Assembly: GCF_900324465.2 (NCBI RefSeq)
Contig: NC_046622.1
Coordinates: forward strand, 19,942,297 to 20,006,296
Length of the DNA: 64,000 nt
Source of the DNA: Anabas testudineus
Taxonomy: Eukaryota > Chordata > Actinopteri > Anabantiformes > Anabantidae
Direction: 5' to 3'
In this document: in pieces, positions 9,301 through 21,564 of the stretch
How positions within the stretch are numbered: position 1 is the stretch's first letter
Layout: every line of letters begins with the position of its first letter
Program-made: the position numbers and the translations under genes
The notes under the pieces: model-generated
What the model saw: only the letters and a program-made list of their open reading frames with translations
What the model was told of the DNA's origin: nothing
Database searches by the model: none

Positions 9301-12300
9301 ATGGGATTCAGACAGAAGTGGCCAGAACAGGGTGGGGTACTTTTACAACTGTTGTTGCTGGTATCTTTCTGTGTGTCAGAGGAGTTGGTGTGTCGGCACA
9401 TGGGTGATCCTGAGAACTCTCAGCTATCTAAAGCCGGTGACATTATATTAGGAGGAGTATTTTCTTTTCACACCAGCTGGAAAGACCGACAAGATACCTA
9501 CACACGTAAACCACTACCACTGGAATGCATAAGGTAAAGTATTCTGTGAACATGTTTGAGATTTAATATACCTAGACAAACTGGGATATTCAAAGCAGGT
9601 ACAAAACTTTACTGGGAATTAAATGTTTACTTGAATGTTAAATTATAATAATTAAAATACTCACAGATATGTTTATTTATACCAACTGATACTTTACTGT
9701 GCTAATGACTTCTATTTCAACTTTGATTACTAGTAATTTTAAACTGTGTGCATCAAGTTTGAATTTCAGAGATTTCCAGATTGCCCAGGCTATGATTTTT
9801 GCCATTGAGGAGATTAATAACAGCACAGATCTACTACCTGGCATCTTTCTAGGATATAAAATGCATGACACTTGTGGCTCCATTGCCAGAAGTGTGAAGG
9901 TTGCACTGGCCTTAGCTAATGGTAATGAAGTTGTGTCTGAAACCTCTAATGCTGCATGTAGTAGACGTGCGCAAGTGCAAGTAATTATGGGAGATACCTC
10001 TTCCTCTCCTTGCATGGCTGTAGCTACTGTTATTGGACCCCTTAATATCCCGATGGTTCGTAATATTTGTAACTTACAAATTACAATTGTTAAAATTGAT
10101 CTTCATTCTGCAAGCTGTTATTTCAGCTGTTAGTAGTAAATGGGGCTTTGTGGTAGTTTACATTTTTGTCTTTGGAGTTCATTTCTTTTATCTTCTAGAT
10201 AAGTCCCTATGCCACCTGTGCTTGTCTTAGTGACAAAACCAAGTACCCATCCTTCCTCAGAACAATACCCAGTGACTATTATCAGAGCAGAGCTCTGGCT
10301 CAGTTGGTCAAGCACTTTGGTTGGACTTGGATTGGAGTTATAAGAAGCAATAATGATTATGGCAATAATGGTATGGCTATATTCACAGAAGCTGCACAGC
10401 AACTGGGAATCTGTCTGGAATATTCTGTATCTATCTTTAGAACAGATCCACCAAACAAAATACAAAAGATGATTGAAATAATCAAACATTCTACTTCCAA
10501 GGTCATTGTTGCTTTCCTACACTTCCCAGATATGGAAGTGCTACTACATGAGTTTTCTAAACAAAATCTGACTAGGTACCAGTGGGTAGGCAGTGAGGGC
10601 TGGATGTTTGATTCTCAGATTGCAAAAATGGATAAGAATCACATTCTTGGTGGTGCCATAGGCTTGGCCATCCCAAAAGCACATGTCAGTGGCATGAGAG
10701 AATTCATATTAGATGTTAAGCCAGTCAATTTCTCAGGTAATGAACTGTTAGCAGAGTTCTGGGAGACATTATTTAACTGTAAGTTCAGACTAATAAATTC
10801 TTCAATGGAGAATCAGAGAGAATGTACTGGACATGAAGATCTGAGTGGGTTACAACAGAGCTTTATTGACATGTCATATATGGCTATATTTAACAATGTC
10901 TATAAAGGAGTATATGCTGTGGCTCATGCATTGCATAATATTCTTGACTGTAATGAAACATGTGACTACAAGATGCAGCTAGATCCATTTGTGGTGAGTT
11001 GATACTTAAATATTTAAGATTCAAGGTTTTACGTTACATTAAAAAAAATATGCTGAATTACAGTCTATCATGCTTGTGAGGTAACAAACGTATGTGACAT
11101 TTATTCCAATTAATGAAATGGACACATACTTTTTTAGATTTTACAGCGTGTAAAAAAGATTCATTTTAAAACAAAGGAAGGAGAAGAAGTCTACTTTAAT
11201 GAGAATGGAGACCTACCAGCAAAGTATGAAATTATAAACTGGCAGCCAACAGAAAATGGTGTTGTGGACTTTGTCACAGTTGGTCTTTATGATGCATCTT
11301 TACCTGCAGACAAACAACTGAGTCTGCAAAATAAGTCTTTATTTTGGGCTCAGAACTCAAAACAGGTAAGCTATCGTTTGATCACTGAGGTCTCTTTTCG
11401 ACATAATTGTAATATTACACCACATGACATAAAAATATGTCATAATCATGTTGTCCATACAGGTTCCTGTGTCAGTTTGCAGTGAGAAATGTCCCCCAGG
11501 AACTCGTAAGGTTCTCCAGAAAGGAAAGCCTGTCTGCTGCTATGACTGTATAAGATGTGCAGAGGGAGAAATAAGCAACTCTACAGGTCTAGTAAAACTT
11601 TATGTACAATTTAATACTGGGCAATAGACCAAGAAGCTTTAATTTTGATATGCCAATTTAAGGAAATGTAATAATTGTTTTCTAATTTCCAAAATAATGT
11701 TTCATAACAAGACATATTCTAATTTAAATTCTAGTTTTCCGGTAAAACCACTCTGTTTTAGTATTTGGAAATAGAGGAATTATGAGTACCTTTGTGATGC
11801 TTTAAACTCTACCTGTGAGTTAATCTTGATCAATATTGATTGATTAATGTTTATCAAACACAACAAGGTAAAACTGGGCTCAGAAATGACTGTATTAATG
11901 TTGAGCACACTTTGCAGTTGTCCTACAATTATTCATATAGCATCTTATACAATTTGGCTGTCTTTCATATATGCAGTCTATGCAAAAAGAAAACACTGGA
12001 ACTATGAAACTACTTGGCAAGTCTAACATCTTCTTTACTATTACTTATCAGATTCTATTACCTGTGTGCAATGTCAGCCTGAATTCTGGCCAAATGAGAG
12101 AAGAGATGTCTGTGTAAAGAAGGAAGCAGAGTTTCTATCATATGAAGAAATTATGGGAGCACTGCTCACTGCAGCATCTTTATTTGGAACATGCATGACT
12201 GCTGTTGTAGCATTCATCTTCTTCAGATACAGGAAAACTCCTATTGTCAGGGCCAACAACTCTGAGCTGAGCTTCCTGCTGCTCTTCTCCTTGACTCTGT

Positions 12301-12947
12301 GTTTCCTGTGTTCTCTGACCTTTATCGGTCGACCCTCTGAGTGGTCCTGCATGCTGAGACACACAGCATTCGGCATCACCTTTGTCCTCTGTATCTCTTG
12401 TGTTCTGGGGAAAACTATGGTGGTGTTAATGGCCTTCAAGGCTTCACTTCCAGGCAGTAATGTGATGAAATGGTTTGGACCAACACAGCAGAGACTCAGT
12501 GTTCTGGCCTTCACTCTCATCCAGGTTGTAATATGTATCCTCTGGTTAACAATTTCTCCTCCTTTTCCATTTAAGAACTTTAAAGAAATCAAAGACAAAA
12601 TCATCTTAGAATGTGCTCTGGGTTCAACTGTAGGATTTTGGGCTGTACTTGGGTACATAGGCCTTCTGGCCTCTTTCTGTTTCATTCTTGCTTTTCTGGC
12701 TCGGAAACTTCCTGATAACTTCAATGAGGCCAAATTTATCACCTTCAGCATGTTGATCTTCTGTGCAGTCTGGGTCACTTTTATTCCAGCTTACGTCAGC
12801 TCTCCTGGGAAGTTCAGTGTTGCTGTAGAGATATTTGCTATTCTGGCCTCCAGTTTTGGACTGTTGATTTGTATTTTTATTCCAAAATGTTACATTATCT
12901 TACTGAGACCTGAGAAGAATACAAAAAAGAATATGATGAATAAATGA
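9301..12947 (+). CDS. V2R/OlfC receptor gene 1, six exons, 857 aa
   Basis: A class C odorant receptor; fish relatives sit in microvillous olfactory neurons and mostly sense amino acids. Exons by splice signals and frame: 9301-9533, 9758-10055, 10199-10993, 11138-11365, 11463-11586, 12052-12947. Residues 1-30 form a signal peptide. Exons 2-4 encode the Venus-flytrap ligand domain with family binding-site positions: a serine/threonine cluster (the copies usually read GETSSSP, here GDTSSSP, about 156-162), ATC (182-184), DYG (230-232) and the glutamate in VGSEGW (310). Exon 5 is the cysteine-rich linker (CPPGTRKV). Exon 6 holds seven helices and the hallmark [14 protein letters not shown]. The tail is the shortest in the array (NTKKNMMNK). 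Exon 2 uses the weak donor ATG|GTTCGT. Exon 3 shares a 50-base patch with gene 3. Confidence 0.93.
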
Positions 12948-13559
12948 TCATAATCACCTGAAATCAACACAAAATCACTTTTGTGATTTATCTTTCCACA
13001 AAATGATACATACACTGTGAAATAGAGACCAATATTAGTTTTTTGGAATAATTATTGTATTTCTGCAACACCTTTTTATGTATTTCTACCTTCTATATAG
13101 TTAATTACTGACACATCAAAAGTAGTACTATCATAATGACTGTGTTTCCCCATTGTTAGTTTTTTTCTATTTAATCAATTAAACAAGTAGAAAATGCAAA
13201 ACAAACAAAAAAACAAATAATTGTGTACCGTTAATTGTTTGTGTCTGTGTATTTTTCCTTATTTGAGAGATTAACATAAATATCTAGTGTATTTTCAACA
13301 TTAACAATAACAGAATTACCAAGATAAGACTTTCAGAGTTTTCACTGACCTACAAACAATTTCCCTCCGGGACTGCTGTTTTTTTTTTTTTATCTTGAAT
13401 CTCTGAGACTTTGTGGTAAATGCAAATGAATATGTCTGAAAAGTTAATGAAATAATCATGTAACATTACAGGATGTAATGTACAGGGTGTCATGATGTAT
13501 AAAAGTATTAACCTTAGGCACCAAACAAGCTCACAACTCAACTCAAGTGCAATGACTTT
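12948..13559. other. Intergenic DNA after gene 1
   Basis: AT-rich sequence with no recognisable gene or element; an oligo-T run lies at about 13378-13391. Confidence 0.5.
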
Positions 13560-14160
13560 CTCTGTAAGGAAGCAGTGGGGCAGCTCAGTTGGTAAAGCAG
13601 TCGTCTATTTGATGGCCGGGAGGTGGCTGGAGACATAGGGAGTGTTGAGCTGTAAGGGGGTGGCAGTGATGGCTAAGACCACAAGCCAGGTGGCTGATGG
13701 CAAAGGCTGACCTGCTCAGGAGGCCAGGCTGGAGGCTGGAGGCTGGCGGTGATGACTGACCTTCTCAGAAGGACAGACTGGAGTCCAAGCTGGTGGCCAG
13801 CAACAACGGCTGACTTTCTCTGGAGGATGGACTGATCACAACACAGAGGTGGCTTGGTTGCTGTCCCAATGACGAGCTGAGAGCAGGGAGATTGTGTTCA
13901 TCCACCAAAAAGCAGGTAGTGAGACAGCAGCGACTTTGTCTGATCCCACTGGGAGCAGAAGGCATTATCATCAGACAGACTGCAGGGGCAGAAGGGAGAG
14001 GCCCATCAGGACAAATCACAATAGGGGCAGGGGTAAGGTCCAGGGTCTAAAAAGGCTGTGATCAAGGCAAGGAGAATGATTGACTGGCAGTCAACAACTT
14101 AACTATCTGGCAGGGAGGTGTGGACTGAAGGGAGCTTATTGATCAGATCTTTCCTACAAA
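13560..14160. repeat. GC-rich degenerate repeat region
   Basis: Base composition changes sharply to G-rich. Short motifs such as GGCTGGAGGCTGGAGGCTGG (13726-13746) and CTGACCTTCTCAGAAGGACAGACTGGAG recur in diverged form, suggesting an old minisatellite-like element. A tRNA D-arm-like stretch (GCTCAGTTGGTAAAGC) is at 13577. The family was not recognised. Confidence 0.4.
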
Positions 14161-14164
14161 TGGC

Positions 14165-14660
14165 ATGGATGGAATCATATGTACAACAGCTCTAGATTCA
14201 TTTTTAAGACCTTGCTCGTACTTAGACTGCTTCTTCCCCATAAATCATTTTGAATTGATTTCAGTAATTCATTCATCTAAACCATCAACATGTCTCTTAG
14301 ACCCCATCCCAACTAGACTCCTCAAAGATGTCTTACCTTTGATCAGCATGTCCATATTAGATCAGAACACTCTATCTTTACCAACAGACTACGTACCACA
14401 TATTTTAAAGGTTGCTGTAGTAAAACCCCTACTCAAAAAACCTATTCAAAAACACTATGTCTAATCACATTCTTACCCTAAATGTCCTAAAAACTGCTTT
14501 AAAAGTCTCCAGTTAATCCAAATTGCTGTTTTCAGAGTTCAGACTGGATTTAGCAAGATATCATATTTCTCCTAATTAAGCTACTCTCCACTGGCTCTCT
14601 GTTAAATTCTAAACTAATGTTTATTAAGGCTCTTTGTGACCCTTACTGTAATGTGGGAAA
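14165..14660 (+). mobile_element. L2-type LINE fragment
   Basis: Translation gives the reverse-transcriptase N-terminal style of L2 LINEs: CLLDPIPTRLLKDVLPLIS and LKVAVVKPLLKKP. A later part (LHWLSVK-like at about 14587) belongs to the LINE C-terminal region. The fragment is interrupted and 5'-truncated, and the middle is missing. Confidence 0.75.
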
Positions 14661-14744
14661 TATGTTTTCCTCAAGTAACACTGTATGACTACCCAAAAAT
14701 GCTAAATAAACATAAATTACACATAAGTAATTATGTCCTAAAGC

Positions 14745-15613
14745 TGTAACCTGTGAGAACCTGGTACACACTCGAGAATCCAGGTGCAGAAGCCAAACAG
14801 GCAAGGCAGTATCAAACTTAAATTTATTTACAATAATGGAATAGATACGATACAAATACACAGCAGACACGCTGAGGGAAATAAACAAAAAGGGCTCACT
14901 CTCTAGGAGGAAAAACAACCAGAAAAACAAAAGGTAAGAAAACAAAAACGCTCACTACAAAACACACGTGTAACACACGTTATAGCCTAACCAAATGCTA
15001 ACCAAATGTGTCCATCTTTTAGATTATTTTAAGCTGACATAAAAAATTCACATACGCAAAAGTGGGACAAACTACGCTACAGATCTTTGCCCTATTAAAA
15101 ATGTTATAGCAGATTAGTAGTGTTGTGGTTAATGAAGGTTTTCATTGTGGTTCGTTGAATGTATGAATGTTATCAATGTGTCATACTTCGTCAAGTCAAG
15201 CTCAATCTAATAAAATATCTGCTAATAATAAGATTTGCAAACTTCGGTATGATTTGAGCTCCTCACACTTTTGCGTAAATTAATTTTCACTTTCAGCCTA
15301 AAATAAATTAAAAGATGGACAAATGGCATTTTGTGTGTTAGGCTACAATTAATAAGGGAGGGGGGTGCAATATTCGGCAACTCCGAGTTGCCGAGATCTG
15401 CATTTTTCCCCTGATTAGAGTCGGGGATGTAAATCTCGGCAAGCATGCAAAACTTGGCGTAACACCTGAGACAGGCTGAGGTAGAGAAAAGGCCTCTGCT
15501 GGCAGGGAGGAGAACTGCGGGACACATACAGAAAAAAGATGAAAAAACAGACATAGGAGCTAAAAACAAAAAGCAACCAAAAGAAGAGAAAAACCCCAAC
15601 ACCTGTCAGTAAC
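14745..15613 (-). repeat. LTR-like repeat, minus orientation
   Basis: Read on the minus strand it begins TGTTACTGACAGGTGTTGGG, is pyrimidine-rich, has AATAAA about 80 bases before its end and finishes CTCACAGGTTACA, so it has TG...CA ends. No target duplication was found. A solo LTR is the best guess. Another repeat class is possible. Confidence 0.35.
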
Positions 15614-15930
15614 AGTAACCCCTATTTTTTCTTGTGGTCACACTTTCTAAAAGTGCTGACAAAGAATTTCTTATCCATAGATAACATATACTGATGATCT
15701 TTGCAACCTTTGTGTATTTGAGACATGCAGATATTAATAATTATGGAAACTTGGTGGAATCACTTGAATCACAAATGGGAATCCCTTTGAACTGTCTGCA
15801 ACACTCCAGATGTACAAAGATTTATAAAGACTCCGTGCTGCATGTTAAAACTTGGCACATATTATTAATTTATTTTAACAACGTAGACATCTTTGGAAAG
15901 AACAAATACAGTTTAATGACATACATACAA
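15614..15930. other. Intergenic DNA
   Basis: No recognisable gene or repeat. Confidence 0.4.
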
Positions 15931-16320
15931 AGTGGACAAAATTGTTGGCTCCCCTCCACAAAGGTCACCGAAATAACTTACAAATGACGAAAGTAGTAAT
16001 AAATAAAAATGTACTAAAAAATTAACATCATGAAATTCAGACATAGCTTTTGAGTTGTGGTTCACCAGATGTTTTTTTTAAAAAACTAACTAAACTGCCC
16101 TGGCCAAAAATGATGACACCCCTAGAAAAGATGTAAGAATTGGGAGAATGGCCTTTAGACAGGTGAGACAAATGACCCAAGGTATTCATGCACTTAACAT
16201 GAACACAACCACAAAAAAAAAAAAAAAAAATCACTGCAGGAAGACAGGGCATGTTGTCAAGATCTGTCTCCAGCCTACAGCAAGACAAGGTCTTCAGGAT
16301 CATTTTGCCTTATGGTTGTT
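15931..16320 (+). mobile_element. Tc1-like DNA transposon remnant
   Basis: The non-coding end of a fish Tc1-like transposon is recognisable from ACAAAATTGTTGGCTCCCCTC, TCACCGAAATAACTT, TTTTGAGTTGTGGTTCACC and CTGGCCAAAAATGATGACAC, in the usual order. The transposase is not present. An oligo-A tract is at 16212-16230. Confidence 0.65.
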
Positions 16321-17280
16321 CACATTGGTACTTTTTAATCTTTCACTTTAGTTTTAGATTAGTTTAAACCACTACTGTTTATTATTATTATAACTTACAA
16401 TGTCTATTAATTTGGCCATATTTGCTAACCGGTGGTAATCCATCTTTCATTGCAGTGAAGAAAGGACAGATACAGGGAATTATATTAACTCACTATATAT
16501 AAAAAAGCCACCATAACATGAAAAATACTGTTACAGTATTAAAATAATTCAACATTAGAACCTCAGAATTATATCACAATATTATAATCATCAGGAAAGT
16601 TTAATAAATGATTCCCATTGCATTGCATTAATATTGCCCAATTGCTATGATCCTTTGTTTAAAAAATAATACTAGTATTACCATAGACGATATGATACGG
16701 CACACCCCTAGCCATTATGTAGAAACATTTGGCTACCATAGTTAGAAATCAGAGCATTGAGTCTTTATGACATCAAATAACTCTTTTAGGAGTTTGCCTA
16801 ATGACAATAGGTTTGTGTACATATACATCCCAGGCCACTGCTTATTGATTCATTGCTACAATGTGATAATGAATAACAATGTAAACAACCATGGTATTTT
16901 CCTTGAGCTATGTACAGTATGCAGGCCCTGAAAGTACTGTGACTCTTAAATAATCCAAAGATACACACAGTAGTAAAACTGCAAACAAAAACACACTTTC
17001 CTATCTGTACTTGCTCTTCTATATCACATTCCACTTATTTCTGAGTGTTTTGTCTTGCTTTTGCTTTAGGTAGTCTTGTTGATAAGTAAGAAAGTAGTGA
17101 GAGTAGTAAGTAGTCATCTGCCATAGACTGTTGTAGAGCCTGATTGTCTGGCAATCAGGAAACAGGAAGAGAGAATATTTGTTTTGTTCTACAGAAATGC
17201 CCTTGTATTTTCCTACTGCACAGTAAAAGTAAAAAAAAAGTATTTCTGCATCATTACACGACTAATTAATGTTTCATTAC
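16321..17280. other. Intergenic DNA between the Tc1 remnant and the gene 2 promoter region
   Basis: AT-rich; no gene or repeat family recognised. Confidence 0.45.
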
Positions 17281-17668
17281 CTGCTTACCAGTTGTGTATC
17301 TTTTGTTTAACCTGTTTTATTTGGTGATGTGTTTTGTTAAAATAAAAAAATAATAATCTTTTGTTGGTGATGGACACGTAATTTAAAAAACATCTGCCAT
17401 GGAATTCATATTTCTGTCATAATCTAAATATAATAAGTTAATTTAGTTATAAAAAGAAATTAAGACTTTGCAACACAATTAAATATACTTGTCTGATAAC
17501 ACAAAAAAGATATTTCAATTATTAGAGACGCAAGTCTCTCAAAGGGACACCTCCAACTTCTGACCCTACTTGGATTTCTTTTTTTTTTTTTTTATCCAAA
17601 ATGTATAATTACCAACACAAGTTTATGATCTGACCTTATAACTCCACTATTTATTGCTCTCAGAGACC
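17281..17668 (+). promoter_or_regulatory. Upstream region of V2R gene 2 with TATA-type core
   Basis: The core ATCCAAAATGTATAATTACC is at 17594-17613, with TATAATTA starting 65 bases before the ATG. It is identical over 20 bases to the gene 1 core and preceded by homologous sequence, consistent with genes 1 and 2 being sister duplicates. Confidence 0.65.
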
Positions 17669-20600
17669 ATGCCATCCAGACAGAAGTGGCCAGAACAGGG
17701 TGGGGTACTTTTACAGCTGTTATTGCTGGTATCTTTCTGTGTGTCAGAGGAGTTGGTGTGTCGGCACATGGGTGATCCTGAGAACTCTCAGCTATCTAAG
17801 GGCGGTGACATTATATTAGGAGGAGTATTTTCTTTTCACAGCAGCTGGAAAGACAGACAAGATACCTACACACGCAAACCACTGCCACTGGAATGCACCA
17901 GGTAAACTGTAGTATAAAAACCTTTTCCGATACAAAAACTAATGGAGATTTAAGGCATAATTCAAATATATAATTGTAAAAATTACTATATTCCCTTCCA
18001 TATGTATTTTCATAACTACAAACGTTTTTTTTGTTTTTGTTGTTGTTGTTTTTTTTTTGTTTTAGTTTACTAGTATTAATATTGCCATTCACAAAGTTTA
18101 AATTTCAGGGGGTTCCAGTTTTCCCAGTCTATGCGCTTTGCCATTGAGGAGATTAATAACAGCACAGACCTACTACCTGGAATGTCTCTGGGATATAAAA
18201 TGTATGATACTTGTAGTTCTATTGCTAAAAGTGTGAAGGTTGCACTGGCCTTAGCCAATGATGATGTTGTATCTGCAACAGAGGCTCCTTGTAATAGACT
18301 TGCACAAGTGCAGGCAATTGTGGGAGAAACATCTTCTTCTCCTTGTTTGGCTATAGCTACTGTCATTGGACCCTTTCATATCCCACAGGTGGGTAGGATC
18401 AGTAGATATAGTTGTATTTATGAAAACTTATCATAATTCTTTAAGCTTTGTGGCTGTTTGATGCTTTACATTTTGATCCTGGGAGGTCTTTTATATTATA
18501 GATCAGTCCCTTTGCCACCTGTGCTTGTCTCAGTGACAAAACCAAGTACCCATCCTTCCTCAGAACTATCCCCAGTGACTATTATCAGAGCAGGGCTCTG
18601 GCTCAGTTGGTCAAGCACTTTGGTTGGACTTGGGTTGGAGCTATACGAAGCAATAATGATTATGGCAATAATGGTATGGCTATATTCACGGAAACTGCAC
18701 AGCAGCTAGGAATCTGTCTGGAGTATTCTGTATCTTTCTTTAGAACAGATCCACCAAACAAAATACAAAAGATAATGGAAATCATCAAGCTTTCCACTTC
18801 CAAGGTCATTGTTGCTTTTCTGTCCAGCTTGGATATGGATGTACTAATTTATAAGTTATCTCTCCACAACTTATCTGGGTACCAGTGGGTAGGTAGTGAG
18901 GCCTGGGTCTTTGATTCCCATAATGCTGAAAAGGATCACCAACACATTCTGGATGGTACTATAGGTCTGTCCATCCCCAAAGTACATGTTAGTGGCATGA
19001 GAGAGTTCATAATAGATGTGAAGCCACTCACTTTGTTGGGTAATGAGACAATAACAGAGTTTTGGGAGACATTGTTTAACTGTAAGTTTAACCAATCAAA
19101 TTCATCAGCAGAAAATCTGACAAAATGTAGTGGAGATGAAGATCTGAGTGGTTTGCAACACAGCTTCACTGATATGTCACTTATGCCAATATTTAATGAT
19201 GTCTATAAAGGAGTGTATGCTGTGGCTCATGCACTTCACAATATCCTTGGCTGTAATAAAACATGTAACTTGAAGGTGACTCTGGATCCATTCACGGTGA
19301 GTGAGTGTTTCAATTTTAATTATTACATTCTTTCATACTATACTATACAAGCCTAAACCTTGTTTGGGAAAATAAAATAAATGAAAATGCATCATTTTAG
19401 ATTTTACAGCACATAAAAAAGATTCATTTCAAGACAAAGGAAGGAGAAGAAGTTTACTTTAATGAGAATGGAGACCCACCAGCAAAATATGAAATTATAA
19501 ACTGGCAGCCAACAGGAAATGGTGTTGTGGACTTTGTCACAGTTGGTCTTTATGATGCATCTTTACCTGCAGACAAACAGCTGAGTCTGCAAAATAATTC
19601 TATAATTTGGGCACAGACAGAAAAAAAGGTAAGCTATAATTTATACAACCATACTCCTACTGCATCAAACTTCATATAGGCAACAGCTTTTTAATGTGAC
19701 TGCTTATCCATTTTTCTCACAGTAATGTTTTTCATGCAGGTTCCTGTGTCAGTTTGCAGTGAGAAATGCCCCCCAGGAACTCGCAAGGTTCTCCAGAAAG
19801 GAAAGCCTGTCTGCTGCTATGACTGTTTAAGATGTGCAGAGGGAGAAATAAGCAACACAACAGGTTTAGTAATAACTTAATGTCAAGCTGCACTTCAGTG
19901 AACTAAAAACTTAAGCTATCATTCTAACATGCAAGTCTAATGGAATGGAATAGTTTTGTTTTCTTGTTTCTGAAGTAGAATTGCATAATAATCTATTTTA
20001 TAATCTAGCTAGTTTTAAAGATAAAGCATTGTTTTTTCATAGTTGAAAGATCTGGAAATTCAAAGTCTTGTTGAGTTGAAACACAAAGGAAAATATAGAA
20101 ATTGAAACACATAAAAAAGACTGTATAACCCCAGACTCATAAAACAGATGAAAAAGGAATGAAAGGATGAAAAATGTTGAGGATATCACTTGAAACTCTC
20201 TAAATGCATTAGAGAGAAATCAACTAAGATTGTTCCTCTTTTTTTTCGCAGTGCATGACAAACCTTTAGAAACATGATACAAAAGGGGTGCAGTAAACAC
20301 AAGCATTGTTTGACCATTCACTTAGTCTTTACTTTATTTTATCCTATTTATCTCCCCGATGATAGTTTTTGCATTTGATGTATCCTGAAGTTAGAATGTT
20401 TGTTTTCAGTTTTCTTTTGTTTTACCCTCAGTTAATGCTGTAACAAAATATTGACATTAAGGTGTTTGTCGGTGTATTAAAGTGGCTAATTTAATAATAA
20501 CATGGGGATGTCATGCTGTTGTCTACGTGTCATTTGGTAACAATATACTGTCTGTCTTATATACATAGAGTTGGTACAAAAAGACAATGAAACTGAAACT

Positions 20601-21564
20601 ACATTACTCCAAAAGTCTAAAACCTACTTTTTGCTTGTCAGATTCTATCACCTGTGTGCGGTGTCAGCCTGAATTCTGGTCCAATGAGAGAAGAGATGCC
20701 TGTGTAAAGAAGGAAGCAGAGTTTCTATCATTTGAAGAAATTATGGGAGCACTACTCACTGCAGCATCTTTATTTGGAACATGCATGACTGCTGTTGTAG
20801 CATTCATCTTCTTCAGATACAGGAAAACGCCTATTGTCAGGGCCAACAACTCTGAACTGAGCTTCCTGCTGCTCTTCTCCCTGACTCTGTGTTTCCTGTG
20901 TTCTCTGACTTTTATCGGCCGACCCTCTGAGTGGTCCTGCATGCTGAGACACACAGCGTTCGGCATCACCTTTGTCCTCTGTATCTCTTGTGTTCTGGGG
21001 AAAACTATGGTGGTGTTAATGGCCTTCAGAGCTTCACTTCCAGGCAGTAATGTGATGAAATGGTTTGGACCAACACAGCAGAGACTCAGTGTTCTGGCTT
21101 TCACTCTCATCCAGGTTGTAATATGTATCCTCTGGTTAACAATTTCTCCTCCTTTTCCATTTAAGAACTTAAAAGAAATCAAAGACAAAATCATCTTAGA
21201 ATGTGCTCTGGGTTCAACTGTAGGATTTTGGGCTGTACTTGGGTACATAGGCCTTCTGGCCTCTTTCTGTTTCATTCTTGCTTTTCTGGCTCGGAAACTA
21301 CCTGATAACTTCAATGAGGCCAAATTTATCACCTTCAGCATGTTGATCTTCTGTGCAGTGTGGATCACTTTTATTCCAGCTTATGTCAGCTCTCCTGGGA
21401 AGTTCAGTGTTGCTGTAGAGATATTTGCTATTCTGGCCTCCAGTTTTGGACTGTTGATTTGTATTTTTATTCCAAAATGTTATATTATCTTACTGAAACC
21501 AGAGAAGAACACAAAAAGTAATGTGATGGGGAGAGGGGCACAAAAATATTCTGAACATTTATAA
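17669..21564 (+). CDS. V2R/OlfC receptor gene 2, six exons, 864 aa
   Basis: Exons: 17669-17901, 18097-18388, 18502-19296, 19401-19628, 19740-19863, 20642-21564. The start is the ATG of [11 protein letters not shown], aligned with the start of its neighbours. The first 75 residues nearly match gene 1. Exon 2 is six bases shorter than in the other copies, losing two residues in the variable loop before [11 protein letters not shown]; frame is kept. The ligand-site positions ETSSSP, ATC, DYG and VGSEAW are present. The linker reads DCLRC where the others read DCIRC. The C-tail is distinctive ([18 protein letters not shown]). The start of intron 5 is duplicated in gene 3. Confidence 0.93.
19874..20220 (+). 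repeat. Intron 5 segment shared with gene 3 (likely donor copy)
   Basis: This 347-base stretch recurs at 25408-25740 with only about ten differences and three short gaps by eye, far closer than other introns of the two genes. Here it runs on without interruption into the rest of intron 5, so this copy looks original. Confidence 0.85.

Noticed and set aside
12074-12778. A 234-codon open frame on the minus strand of exon 6, repeated in all seven receptor genes (also 20664, 26037, 35828, 43938, 52109, 59995)
   Set aside because: It is the shadow of the conserved seven-helix exon. Its conservation follows from the near identity of the sense exon, it has no domain, and no promoter or splice context was seen.
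13575-13600. Possible tRNA gene or tRNA-derived SINE head (GCTCAGTTGGTAAAGC)
   Set aside because: The D-arm-like piece is there, but no B box, anticodon arm or acceptor pairing could be found downstream.
17654-17668. Upstream start for gene 2 giving five extra residues
   Set aside because: That codon is TTG. The ATG at 17669 aligns with the start of the sister genes.
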